Source: an uncultured Oxalobacteraceae bacterium (GTDB taxonomy: Bacteria > Pseudomonadota > Gammaproteobacteria > Burkholderiales > Burkholderiaceae). From it: a stretch of DNA of 64,000 nucleotides. Each line of letters starts with the position of its first letter. Positions within the stretch are counted from its first letter, which is position 1. The position numbers and the translations under genes are program-made. The notes beneath the pieces were generated by a model that was given only the letters and a program-made list of their open reading frames with translations, had not been told where the DNA came from and did not search any database. The stretch is from contig CAMLIL010000014.1 in assembly GCA_946480015.1 (NCBI GenBank), forward strand, positions 13,113-77,112. The letters are read 5' to 3'. Positions 55,681 to 64,000 of this stretch are shown here, piece by piece.

Positions 55681-57725
55681 CGCCGGCCCAGCGCTTCTTC
55701 CGCCGCCTCAGCCGCTTCTACCTGTGGTTCACGGCCTGCTTCGCCGCCTTCCTGATGGCGCTGGCCGTGCTGGAAAAGGAAGGCATGCCGCGCCAGTGGA
55801 TCGGCTATATGTTCATGTTCGCCACCATCGTGCTGTACGCCGGCATCGGGGTGCTCAGCCGCACCTCCAACGTGTCCGAGTACTATGTGGCGGGGCGGCG
55901 CGTGCCGGCCCTGTTCAACGGCATGGCCACCGCGGCCGACTGGATCTCGGCGGCCAGCTTCATCAGCCTGACCGGCAGCCTGTACCTGCGCGGCTTCGAC
56001 GGCCTGGCCTATATCATGGGCTGGACCGGCGGCTACTGCCTGGTGGCGCTGCTGATCGCGCCCTACCTGCGCCGCTTCGCCCAGTACACCATCCCGGACT
56101 TTCTGGCGGCGCGCTACGGCGGCGGCGCCGGCGAACGCGGCGCCCCGGTGCGCCTGATGGCGGTGTGCGCCACCATCATCGTCTCGTTCACCTACGTGGT
56201 GGCGCAGATCTACGCGGTCGGCCTGATCGCCTCGCGCTTTACCGGGGTCGATTTCTCGGTCGGGATTTTCCTCGGCCTGGCCAGCATCCTGGTGTGCTCC
56301 TTCCTGGGCGGCATGCGCGCCATCACCTGGACCCAGGTGGCCCAGTACATCATCATCCTGGTGGCTTTCCTGATCCCGACCATGTGGCTGTCGGTCAAGC
56401 ATGCCGACAATCCGCTGCCGCAGGTGGCCTACGGCTCGGTGCTGCCCAAGCTGGCCAAGCGCGAAGTGCAGCTCGAACACGATCCGCGCGAACAGCAGGT
56501 GCGCGCCATCTTCCGCCAGCGCGCCGACGACTACGCCGCGCGCCTGGCCAGCCTGCCGGCCTCGTGGGACCAGGGCCGCCTGGCGGTGCAGCGCAATCTC
56601 GACGCGGCGCGCATGCGCAATGCGCCGCTGGGCGAGCTGCGCGCGGCCGAACGCGCGCTGGTGGCCTATCCCAAAAGCGCCGAGGAAGCCGCGCGCCTGT
56701 GGAACGCGGGCCGCAGCGCCAACCTGGCGCGCGCCGACCTGCCCGAACCGCACGCCACGCCCTTCCCCGGCGCCAGCGCCGCGCAGTCGGACGCGCGCCG
56801 CAACAACTTCCTGGCGCTGGTGTTCTGCCTGATGCTGGGCACGGCGGCCCTGCCGCATATCCTGATGCGCGCCTACACCACCCCCAGCGTCGACGAGACC
56901 CGCGTGTCGGTGTTCTGGACCCTGTTCTTCGTTCTGCTCATTTACCTGACCATTCCGGCGCTGGCGGTGCTGGTCAAGTACGACATCTACACCCACCTGG
57001 TCGGCAGCAGCTTTTCCGACCTGCCCACCTGGATCTCCTACTGGACCAACGTCGACAAGCTCAACCCGCTCATCAGCATCACCGACATCAACCGCGACGG
57101 CATCGTGCAGCTGGCCGAAATCGCCATCGACGGCGACGTGCTGGTGCTGGCCACGCCCGAAATCGGCGGCCTGCCCTACGTGATTTCCGGCCTGGTGGCC
57201 GCCGGCGGGCTGGCCGCGGCGCTGTCGACCGCCGACGGCCTGCTGCTGGCCATTTCCAACGCGCTCTCGCACGACATCTATTACAAGGTGGTCGACCCGG
57301 GCGCCTCGACCCAGAAGCGGGTCACCATTTCCAAGCTGCTGCTGCTGGCGGTGGCCTTCATCGCCGCCTACGCCGCCTCGCAAAAGCCGGCCGACATCCT
57401 GTCGCTGGTGGGGGCGGCCTTTTCGCTGGCCGGCTCGACCCTGTTCCCGGCCCTGGTGATGGGGGTGTTCTGGAAACGCGCCAACCACGCCGGCGCGCTG
57501 GCGGGCATGGTCGCCGGCTTCCTGGTATGCGTGTTCTACATGTTCCACAGCACGCCCATCCTGGGGGGCAGCGCGGCCGGCCAGTGGTTCGGCATCGCGC
57601 CGATTTCCGCCGGCGTGTTCGGCGTGCCGGCCGGCATGCTGGTGCTGGTGGTGGTCAGCCTGTTCACTGCCGCCCCGCCCGGCAGCAGCGGCGGCCTGGT
57701 CGACCATATTCGCTCACCGGAATAA
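55677..57725 (+). CDS. Sodium:solute symporter, VC_2705 subfamily
   Basis: 682 residues, about 13 transmembrane helices of the LeuT-like SSS family. Motifs: NVSEYYVAGRRVPALFNGMATAADWISAASF, YTIPDFLAARYGG, ISGLVAAGGLAAALSTADGLLLAISNALSHD. An insertion of about 110 residues (about 245-365), charged and Ala-rich (REVQLEHDPREQQVRAIFRQ), interrupts the membrane domain. Related to acetate/monocarboxylate permeases; the substrate is not known. Start fixed by ATGA overlap. Confidence 0.9.
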   Translation: MTPAQRFFRRLSRFYLWFTACFAAFLMALAVLEKEGMPRQWIGYMFMFATIVLYAGIGVLSRTSNVSEYYVAGRRVPALFNGMATAADWISAASFISLTGSLYLRGFDGLAYIMGWTGGYCLVALLIAPYLRRFAQYTIPDFLAARYGGGAGERGAPVRLMAVCATIIVSFTYVVAQIYAVGLIASRFTGVDFSVGIFLGLASILVCSFLGGMRAITWTQVAQYIIILVAFLIPTMWLSVKHADNPLPQVAYGSVLPKLAKREVQLEHDPREQQVRAIFRQRADDYAARLASLPASWDQGRLAVQRNLDAARMRNAPLGELRAAERALVAYPKSAEEAARLWNAGRSANLARADLPEPHATPFPGASAAQSDARRNNFLALVFCLMLGTAALPHILMRAYTTPSVDETRVSVFWTLFFVLLIYLTIPALAVLVKYDIYTHLVGSSFSDLPTWISYWTNVDKLNPLISITDINRDGIVQLAEIAIDGDVLVLATPEIGGLPYVISGLVAAGGLAAALSTADGLLLAISNALSHDIYYKVVDPGASTQKRVTISKLLLLAVAFIAAYAASQKPADILSLVGAAFSLAGSTLFPALVMGVFWKRANHAGALAGMVAGFLVCVFYMFHSTPILGGSAAGQWFGIAPISAGVFGVPAGMLVLVVVSLFTAAPPGSSGGLVDHIRSPE

Positions 57726-57789
57726 TGCTGGCGCGAGATTTAATACATCGATAAGATTGACTCTATCCTAATACCCCGGGTCTTTCCCA

Positions 57790-59790
57790 ATGTTGCGATC
57801 CCTTGCCGCCCCGTTCGGCCGTGCCTGCCTGCTTGCCTGCGCCCTGCTGACTTTGCCCCCCGTTCTGGCCGCGCCAGTACCGGTCGAAGACTTCTTCGCC
57901 AACGACACCTACACCAGTGCGCGCCTGTCGCCCGACGGGCGCACCCTGGCAATGCTGGTCAATGGCCCGAATGGCTACGACCGCCTGGGGGTGGTCAACC
58001 TGGCCGACAACAGCATGCGCATCGTGGGCGCATTTGCCGACGCCGATGTCTGGCATTTCCAGTGGGTCAACAACGACCGGCTGGTCTACGACTCGCGCAA
58101 CAAGAAGGAATCGGCGGCCGAACAGCGCTATTTCGCGCCCGGCCTGTTTGCCGTCAATCGCGACGGCAGCAGCCAGCGGCAGCTGGCGGAGGTCCAGAGC
58201 CACAAAGTCCGCACCGCCAGCGCCCCGCGCAACTTGTTGCCCTTCAACACCTTCTTGCTGAACCAGCAGGGCGCGCAGAATTCGAATTTCATTTATGTGG
58301 CCGCGCCGGAAGTGGATGCGCCCGACGACTACCGCTCGGTCGACCTGCTGCGCCTGGACACCATGACCGGGCGCACCACCGCCGTCCAGCGGCCCGGGAA
58401 CACCCGAAGCTGGTGGCTCGATGCCGAGGGCGAACCACGGCTGGCCAGCGTCATGGACGGCCACACCAGATCCATGCACTACCGCGATCCGGCCAGCGGG
58501 CAGTGGCGCAAGCTGACCGCCTTCGACGCCTACGTGGGCGGGGCCGGCTACTTCATCCCGCTCGGTTTCAGCCCGCAGGGCAAGCTCTATGTCGTCACCG
58601 ACAAGGGCATCGACAAAATGGCGCTATTCGCCTACGACCTGGAAAAGAACAAGCTCGACAGCAGCCCTTTGCTGCGCCTGGAGGATTACGACTTCAGCGG
58701 TGCGCTGGTGGCCAACGACAAGCAGTTGCTGGGCGTGCGCTACGTGGCCGACGCCGCCGCAACCGCCTGGTTCGACGAGCACATGAAGCAGGTCCAGGCG
58801 GATGTGGATGCGGCCCTGCCCGGCCTGGTCAACCTGATCGACGTGGCGCCGCGCGCCGAGACGCCATGGGTGATCGTCAACAGCTATTCCGACCGCCAGC
58901 CGCGCGTGCTGCGCCTGTACAACACCGACACCAGGCAGTTCAAGAAGATCGGCGATACCCAGCCACGCATCGTGGCATCGCAGATGGCGGCGCTGGACCT
59001 GGTGAAGGTCAAGGCGCGCGACGGCCTGACGATTCCCGCCTGGCTGACCGTGCCCAACGGCAGCAAGGGCAAGCTGCTGCCGCTGGTGGTGCTGGTGCAT
59101 GGCGGCCCTTACGTACGCGGCGCCGACTGGCGCTGGCGCAGTGCGCCGCAATTTCTCGCCTCGCGCGGCTATGCCGTGATCGAACCGGAATATCGTGGCA
59201 GCAGGGGCTATGGGTCCAAGCATTACCATGCCGGCTGGAAGCAATGGGGCCTGGCCATGCAGGACGATATCGCCGACGCGGCGCGCTGGGCCATCGCCCA
59301 GGGCATCGCCGACCCCAAGCGCATCTGCATCGCCGGCGCCAGCTATGGCGGCTATGCCACCCTGATGGGCCTGATCCGCGACCCTGAGCTGTACAAATGC
59401 GGCATCGACTGGGTCGGCGTGACCGACATCGACCTGCTCTACACCGGCCACTGGACCGCCAACTCGGATCTGCCGGAACTGTACAAGCAGCACGGCATGC
59501 CCACCCTGGTCGGCGACCAGGTCAAGGATGCGGCCCAGCTGGAAGCGACTTCGCCGCTCAAGCAGGCCGCACGCATCACCCAGCCGCTGCTGCTGGCCTA
59601 CGGCGGGGTCGATTTGCGCGTGCCGGTCTACCACGGGCGCAAGTTCTACGACGCCGTCAAGAAGACCAACCAGGATGTGGAATGGGTGCTCTACGAAGAC
59701 GAAGGGCATGGCTGGCGGCAGGAAAAAACCAACGTCGACTTCTGGACGCGCGTGGAAAAATTCTTGAACCGGAATATCGGCACGCCGTAA
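57790..59790 (+). CDS. Secreted S9-family prolyl oligopeptidase-like peptidase
   Basis: 666 residues with a signal peptide (RACLLACALLTLPPVLAAPV). N-terminal beta-propeller-like region followed by the alpha/beta-hydrolase catalytic domain from about residue 420: LVVLVHGGPYVRG, nucleophile Ser in CIAGASYGGYATLMG, LLLAYGGVDLRVPVYHGRKF with Asp, and EDEGHGWRQEK with His. The S9C/acylaminoacyl-peptidase type. Periplasmic or extracellular. Confidence 0.9.
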   Translation: MLRSLAAPFGRACLLACALLTLPPVLAAPVPVEDFFANDTYTSARLSPDGRTLAMLVNGPNGYDRLGVVNLADNSMRIVGAFADADVWHFQWVNNDRLVYDSRNKKESAAEQRYFAPGLFAVNRDGSSQRQLAEVQSHKVRTASAPRNLLPFNTFLLNQQGAQNSNFIYVAAPEVDAPDDYRSVDLLRLDTMTGRTTAVQRPGNTRSWWLDAEGEPRLASVMDGHTRSMHYRDPASGQWRKLTAFDAYVGGAGYFIPLGFSPQGKLYVVTDKGIDKMALFAYDLEKNKLDSSPLLRLEDYDFSGALVANDKQLLGVRYVADAAATAWFDEHMKQVQADVDAALPGLVNLIDVAPRAETPWVIVNSYSDRQPRVLRLYNTDTRQFKKIGDTQPRIVASQMAALDLVKVKARDGLTIPAWLTVPNGSKGKLLPLVVLVHGGPYVRGADWRWRSAPQFLASRGYAVIEPEYRGSRGYGSKHYHAGWKQWGLAMQDDIADAARWAIAQGIADPKRICIAGASYGGYATLMGLIRDPELYKCGIDWVGVTDIDLLYTGHWTANSDLPELYKQHGMPTLVGDQVKDAAQLEATSPLKQAARITQPLLLAYGGVDLRVPVYHGRKFYDAVKKTNQDVEWVLYEDEGHGWRQEKTNVDFWTRVEKFLNRNIGTP

Positions 59791-59844
59791 GCGCCACGCT
59801 TTCGGGTTAAGCTAAGCGCTTTCCACACCGGTCAGGAGAAGCGT

Positions 59845-61059
59845 ATGTCGTCGGGAAAAATTCTTGTCGCTCAAGGCGGCGGTCCAACCGCTGTCATCAA
59901 CCAGTCGCTGGTGGGGGTCGTGCTCGAAGCGCGCCGCCACAGCAGCGTCACCCGCGTGTACGGCGCGCTGCACGGCGTACGCGGCATCGTCAACGAAGAC
60001 TTTGTCGACCTGACCCAGGAGACCAGCCACAATCTGGAACTGGTGGCCGCGACGCCCTCCTCGGCGCTGGGCTCGACCCGCGACAAGCCCGACATCGCCT
60101 ATTGCCAGCAGATTTTCGAGGTGCTGCGCGCGCACGAGATCGAGCACTTCTTTTACATCGGCGGCAACGATTCCTCCGACACCGTGCGCATCGTCAGCCT
60201 CGAAGCGCAAAAGGCCGGCTACCCGCTGCGCTGCATCCACATCCCCAAGACCATCGACAACGACCTGGTCGGCAACGACCACACCCCCGGCTTTCCCTCG
60301 GCGGCGCGGTTCGTGGCCCAGGCCTTCGCCGGTGCCAACCTCGACAATGCATCGCTGCCCGGCGTCTACGTCGGGGTGGTGATGGGCCGCCACGCCGGCT
60401 TCCTGACGGCGGCCGCGGCGCTGGCCAAGAAATTCCCCGACGATGGCCCGCACCTGGTCTATCTGCCCGAGCGCACCTTCGTGCTCGAGCAGTTCCTGGC
60501 CGACGTCAAAGCCACCCATGAACGCTACGGGCGCTGCGTGGTTGCGGTATCGGAAGGCATCCACGACGCCTCGGGCGAAGCCATCGCCAGCCTGCTGGCC
60601 AAGGAAGTCGAGCGCGACGCGCACGGCAATGTCCAGCTGTCGGGCACCGGCGCCCTGGCCGACCTGCTATGCGACGAAATCAAGTCCAAGCTGGGCATCA
60701 AGCGCGTGCGCGGCGATACCTTCGGCTACCTGCAGCGCTCCTTTATCGGCTGCGTGTCCGACGTCGACCAGCGCGAGGCGCGCGAAGTGGGCGAGAAAGC
60801 CGTGCAGTACGCCATGTGGGGCAAGCGCGACGGCTCGGTGGCGATCCGCCGCAGCGGCGACTACGCGGTCGAATATGCCTTGGTGCCGCTGGAAAATGTG
60901 GCCGGCAAGACGCGCGTGATGGAAGACGAATTCATCAGCGCCAATGGTACCGATGTCACCGACGCTTTCCGCCGCTACCTGCGTCCGCTGCTCGGTGCCG
61001 GCATGCCGGACGCCCACCGTCTCCGCCCTGCAACGGTGGCAAAAATATTAAAAAAATAA
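59845..61059 (+). CDS. pfp: Pyrophosphate-dependent 6-phosphofructokinase
   Basis: 404 residues, CAGGAG upstream of the ATG. Phosphorylates fructose 6-phosphate. Motifs: AQGGGPTAVINQSLVGV, YIGGNDSSDTVRI (the Asp after GG is replaced as in PPi-type enzymes rather than GGDGT of ATP enzymes), and HIPKTIDNDLVGNDHTPGFPSAARF. The reaction is reversible, so it can serve glycolysis and gluconeogenesis. No ATP-PFK gene is seen in the window. Confidence 0.9.
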   Translation: MSSGKILVAQGGGPTAVINQSLVGVVLEARRHSSVTRVYGALHGVRGIVNEDFVDLTQETSHNLELVAATPSSALGSTRDKPDIAYCQQIFEVLRAHEIEHFFYIGGNDSSDTVRIVSLEAQKAGYPLRCIHIPKTIDNDLVGNDHTPGFPSAARFVAQAFAGANLDNASLPGVYVGVVMGRHAGFLTAAAALAKKFPDDGPHLVYLPERTFVLEQFLADVKATHERYGRCVVAVSEGIHDASGEAIASLLAKEVERDAHGNVQLSGTGALADLLCDEIKSKLGIKRVRGDTFGYLQRSFIGCVSDVDQREAREVGEKAVQYAMWGKRDGSVAIRRSGDYAVEYALVPLENVAGKTRVMEDEFISANGTDVTDAFRRYLRPLLGAGMPDAHRLRPATVAKILKK

Positions 61060-61123
61060 CGAGTCTCCGGTGTTAGGATGGCAACGCTGTAATTTTGCCA
61101 AGACATCTTTTTTCCGGAGACCC

Positions 61124-63502
61124 ATGAATATTCGACTTCAACCGGCGCTGCCCTGGCGGCACGCCGGCGGCGGCATCATCGCACTTGCCTTGCTGGCAGG
61201 CTGCGGCGCAGACCACGGCAGCACCGATACCGCGAGCGCAATCGCCAGCAATGCATCGACCCTGCAGCAACCCAAGTACGCGGCCGACATCCGCCGCACC
61301 GCCCACGGCATTGCCCACATCAAGGCCAGCGATGAAGGAAGTCTGGGCTACGGCGTCGGCTACGCCTACGCGCAAGACAACTTCTGCCTGCTGGCCGACG
61401 AATTCGTCACCGTCAACGGCGAGCGCTCCAAATATTTCGGCGCCGGCGCGAGCGGCCCCAATCCCGCGCTGGTCAATCTGCAGACCGACTATTTTTATAA
61501 GCTGATCAACGATCCCGCCGCGGTCGCCAATGCCTGGCAACAGCAGAGCGCCACCATGCGCGCGCTGATCGAAGGCTACGCCGCCGGCTACAACCGCTAT
61601 CTGGAGCAGACCGGCGGTGACAGGCTGGCCCAGGCTTGCCGCAATGCCGCCTGGGTGCGCCCGATCACCAGCGCCGACATGATCAGGCTGTACCGCCGCT
61701 ACGCGGCCGAAGGCGGCGCCGGCCAGTTCATCGCATCCATCGTTGGCGCCGCGCCGCCGGGTGTGGCGCCCGCCGCGCTGGCCCCGCCCGCCGCCAAGGT
61801 CAACCCGTTCACGCCGGAATACTGGAAGGAAATGCACGCGCAAACCGGCAGCAATGCCGTGGCGCTTGGCCGCGACGGCAGCGCCAACGGCCAGGGTTTG
61901 TTGCTGAGCAATCCGCACTTTCCATGGCAGGGCGCGCTGCGCTTCTACCAGTTGCACCTGACCATACCCGGCAAGCTCGATGTGATGGGCGCCTCGCTGG
62001 CCGGCATCCCGCTGGTCAACATCGGCTTCAATAACGCACTGGCGTGGGGCCACACGGTCAACACCTCGGCCCACTTCACGGCCCACCTGCTGCTGCTCGA
62101 TCCGGCCAACCCGACCCGCTATCTGTACGACGGCCAGGTGCGCAGCATGGACAAGCGCACCGTCAGCATCGACGTCAAGGCGGCCGATGGCAGCGTCGTC
62201 CAGCAAAGCCGCGACTTCTACAGCACGCCCATGGGCATGCTGGGCGTGGTGCCGGGCCAGCTCGACTGGAACGCGGCCACGGCCTACACCATCCATGACG
62301 CCAACCTGGACAATCACCGCATGCTGGAACAGTGGTATGGCATGAACCGCTCGCGTTCGCTGGCCGAGTTCAAATACTCGGTCGAGAAGACGGTCGGCCT
62401 GCCGTGGGTCAACACGATCGCGGCCGACACGGCCGGCAATGCGCTGTACATGGATGTCACGGTGGTGCCGCACGTGTCCAAGCTCAAGCAGGCCCTGTGC
62501 GTGCCCGCACCGTTCCAGCCCCTGGCCGCGCAAGGCTTGTTCGTGCTGAACGGCGCCCTCAGCGCCTGCCAGTGGGGCACTGACGCGGGCGCGCCGCAGC
62601 GCGGCATTTTCGCCGGCAGCAGCCTGCCGCGCCTGGTGCGCAGCGATTACGTGCAAAACTCCAACGACAGCGCCTGGCTGTCCAATCCGGCCGCGCCGCT
62701 GCGGGGCTTTCCCGACATCGTCAGCCGCGAAGGCTATGAGCAGAGCGGGCGCACCCGCATGGGCATCAGCCAGATCCAGAAGCAGCTGGCCGCCAGGCGC
62801 ATGACGATGGCCCAGCTTCAGACGCTGACGCTAAGCAACCGCGTGTATTACGCCGACCAGATGATGGACGATCTGCTTGGCGTGTGCGCCGGCGACACCA
62901 GCGCGGCCTGCGCCAAGCTGGCCCAATGGGACCGCAGCGCCAACCTCGACGCCAACATCGGCTACGCCTATTTCACCAATGTGTTCGACCGCGTGCGCAG
63001 CGTGCCGGGCCTGTGGACCGTGCCGTTCAACCCGTTCGACCCGGTCAACACGCCGCGCGGGCTCAATATGCTCAACCCGCTGGTCAATCAGGCCGTGCGC
63101 GAAGCCTTCGCCGCCTCGATCACCGATGCCGCGGCGCAGGGATGGCAACTCGATACGCTGTGGGGACAGTTGCAGGGCGTGACGCGCAATGGCGGCCGCA
63201 TCGCCATCCACGGCGGCGCTGACCGGTTCGGCGTCTACAATGCCATCGACAGCGTGCCGATCGGCGGCGGCCTGCGCGAAGTGGTGATGGGGAGCAGCTA
63301 TATACAGACGGTGGGCTTCGACAGGAATGGGCCGCGCGCCCAGGCGGTGCTGAGCTATTCGCAGTCGACCGATCCGGCGTCGCCCTATTACAGCGACCAG
63401 ACCGAGCTGTTCTCGCGCAAGACTTGGGTGAGCCTGCCGTTCACCGACGCCGAGATCGCGGCCGATCCGGCGCTCCAGCGCATGACCATCTCCGGCAAAT
63501 AA
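61124..63502 (+). CDS. Penicillin acylase-family Ntn hydrolase lipoprotein
   Basis: 792 residues from ATG 61124, with CCGGAGA upstream. Lipobox ALALLAGCGAD suggests a lipoprotein. Ntn-hydrolase fold: RRTAHGIAHIKASDEGSLGYGVGYAYAQDNFC, the autocleavage and nucleophile Ser in AQTGSNAVALGRDGS, LLSNPHFPWQG, and AWGHTVNTSAHFTAH. Family members cleave acyl-homoserine lactones, penicillins or other N-acyl amides; substrate undetermined. Confidence 0.88.
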   Translation: MNIRLQPALPWRHAGGGIIALALLAGCGADHGSTDTASAIASNASTLQQPKYAADIRRTAHGIAHIKASDEGSLGYGVGYAYAQDNFCLLADEFVTVNGERSKYFGAGASGPNPALVNLQTDYFYKLINDPAAVANAWQQQSATMRALIEGYAAGYNRYLEQTGGDRLAQACRNAAWVRPITSADMIRLYRRYAAEGGAGQFIASIVGAAPPGVAPAALAPPAAKVNPFTPEYWKEMHAQTGSNAVALGRDGSANGQGLLLSNPHFPWQGALRFYQLHLTIPGKLDVMGASLAGIPLVNIGFNNALAWGHTVNTSAHFTAHLLLLDPANPTRYLYDGQVRSMDKRTVSIDVKAADGSVVQQSRDFYSTPMGMLGVVPGQLDWNAATAYTIHDANLDNHRMLEQWYGMNRSRSLAEFKYSVEKTVGLPWVNTIAADTAGNALYMDVTVVPHVSKLKQALCVPAPFQPLAAQGLFVLNGALSACQWGTDAGAPQRGIFAGSSLPRLVRSDYVQNSNDSAWLSNPAAPLRGFPDIVSREGYEQSGRTRMGISQIQKQLAARRMTMAQLQTLTLSNRVYYADQMMDDLLGVCAGDTSAACAKLAQWDRSANLDANIGYAYFTNVFDRVRSVPGLWTVPFNPFDPVNTPRGLNMLNPLVNQAVREAFAASITDAAAQGWQLDTLWGQLQGVTRNGGRIAIHGGADRFGVYNAIDSVPIGGGLREVVMGSSYIQTVGFDRNGPRAQAVLSYSQSTDPASPYYSDQTELFSRKTWVSLPFTDAEIAADPALQRMTISGK

Positions 63503-63510
63503 CTGCCGTC

Positions 63511-63574
63511 GTCCCCGCGCATGCGGGGACTTATGCTGAGCTTGCCAAGCATGGGTCCCCGCGTGCGCGGGGAC
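63511..63574. repeat. Pair of palindromic repeats
   Basis: GTCCCCGCGCATGCGGGGAC (63511-63530) and GTCCCCGCGTGCGCGGGGAC (63555-63574), with ATGCT/AAGCAT arms between them. REP-like intergenic hairpins between convergent genes; may also act in termination. Confidence 0.7.
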
Positions 63575-63584
63575 GGCCGATGAA

Positions 63585-64000
63585 TTACTCGACGATGGTC
63601 TGGTGCTCGTCGCCCACACGCGCACGGATGGTGCCGATGCGCGCGACGGTTTCGCCGGCGGCCTGCAGCTGGGCGAAGGCGGCGTCGGCGTTGTCGGCCG
63701 AGACGATCACGATCATGCCGATACCGCAGTTGAACACGCGGTGCATTTCAGCATCGGCCACGCCGCCATGCTGCTGCAGCCAGGTGAACAGCGGCGGCAT
63801 GCTCCAGGCCTTGGAATCGAGCACGGCCGTCAGGTTCGGCTGCAGCACGCGCGGCACGTTTTCGACCAGGCCGCCACCGGTGATGTGCACCAGGCCCTTG
63901 ACTTCCATCGAGGCCATCAGCGCCAGCAGCGGCTTGACGTAAATACGGGTCGGCGCCATCAGCACGTCGGCCAGCTTGCGGCCGTGGAAGTCGGCGTTCA
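63585..64000 (-). CDS. purM: AIR synthase, C-terminal part (cut by window end)
   Basis: The frame is open to base 64000 and reads [28 protein letters not shown], then [33 protein letters not shown] and the C-terminal ending. This is the C-terminal domain of phosphoribosylformylglycinamidine cyclo-ligase of purine synthesis. The N-terminal part lies outside. Confidence 0.94.
   Translation of the reverse strand, partial: NADFHGRKLADVLMAPTRIYVKPLLALMASMEVKGLVHITGGGLVENVPRVLQPNLTAVLDSKAWSMPPLFTWLQQHGGVADAEMHRVFNCGIGMIVIVSADNADAAFAQLQAAGETVARIGTIRARVGDEHQTIVE

Overview
The window is a chromosomal segment of a GC-rich betaproteobacterium, most likely an Oxalobacteraceae member (Massilia, Duganella or Janthinobacterium type). 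This rests on gene content and order (purCEK beside glycolytic genes, sucCD/recX/recA, sigma-54-driven pilA genes, a PPi-type phosphofructokinase), on protein style and on GC-rich codon use. It is interrupted by one strikingly AT-rich foreign block at about 16.27-27.84 kb.

Layout. 1-16.3 kb: rubredoxin (cut by the window edge) and its reductase, thiL, a hybrid histidine kinase with a REC-PAS-GGDEF-EAL-REC partner, a CinA-type amidase, a secreted phosphoesterase, an orphan pair resembling IncP TraL/TraM, a His-rich zinc-type CDF exporter, cysK, an FKBP isomerase, tcdA, a hemerythrin-PdxH fusion, a cyclopropane synthase-like enzyme, and the 3' part of msrA. 16.27-27.84 kb: an integrated mobilizable element with a tyrosine integrase, a SprT-like zincin, a MobC-like protein, a MOBP relaxase, a P2-gpA-like rolling-circle initiator, a pilin-like protein and many unknown small genes. 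27.8-64 kb: the displaced 5' end of msrA, a flavin reductase, glutaryl-CoA dehydrogenase, OmpW, a GDSL lipoprotein, purC-purE-purK-tsaC, pgk/pyk/fba, azlCD, several small enzymes, bepA, moaC, three pilin genes, an FHA protein, sucCD, recX, recA with a LexA box, a two-component system translationally coupled to a two-part sodium/solute symporter, an S9 peptidase, PPi-phosphofructokinase, a penicillin-acylase-like lipoprotein, and the 3' part of purM (cut by the window end).

The main discovery is how the element sits in the chromosome. It has recombined exactly into the msrA codons for the active-site motif GCFWC. The 9-bp crossover core TTCTGGTGC (codons F-W-C) is present at both ends. The native start, MQAVANENK...GGGCFWC, lies 11.5 kb away at the right end. 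The large remaining msrA piece now has an element-derived N-terminus in which the catalytic Cys is Ser. The element combines conjugative-mobilization functions with a phage-type rolling-circle initiator, and three tandem stem-loops upstream of the mobilization genes form a candidate oriT. Other points of interest are the hemerythrin-PdxH fusion, the isolated TraL/TraM-like pair, the tandem pilA duplication with three sigma-54 promoters and TGTC boxes, a 123-bp palindrome between pyk and fba, and a MITE-like repeat whose terminal sequence also forms the start of recX.

No rRNA, tRNA or CRISPR array was recognised. All functions are inferred from reading translated motifs; no database search was possible.
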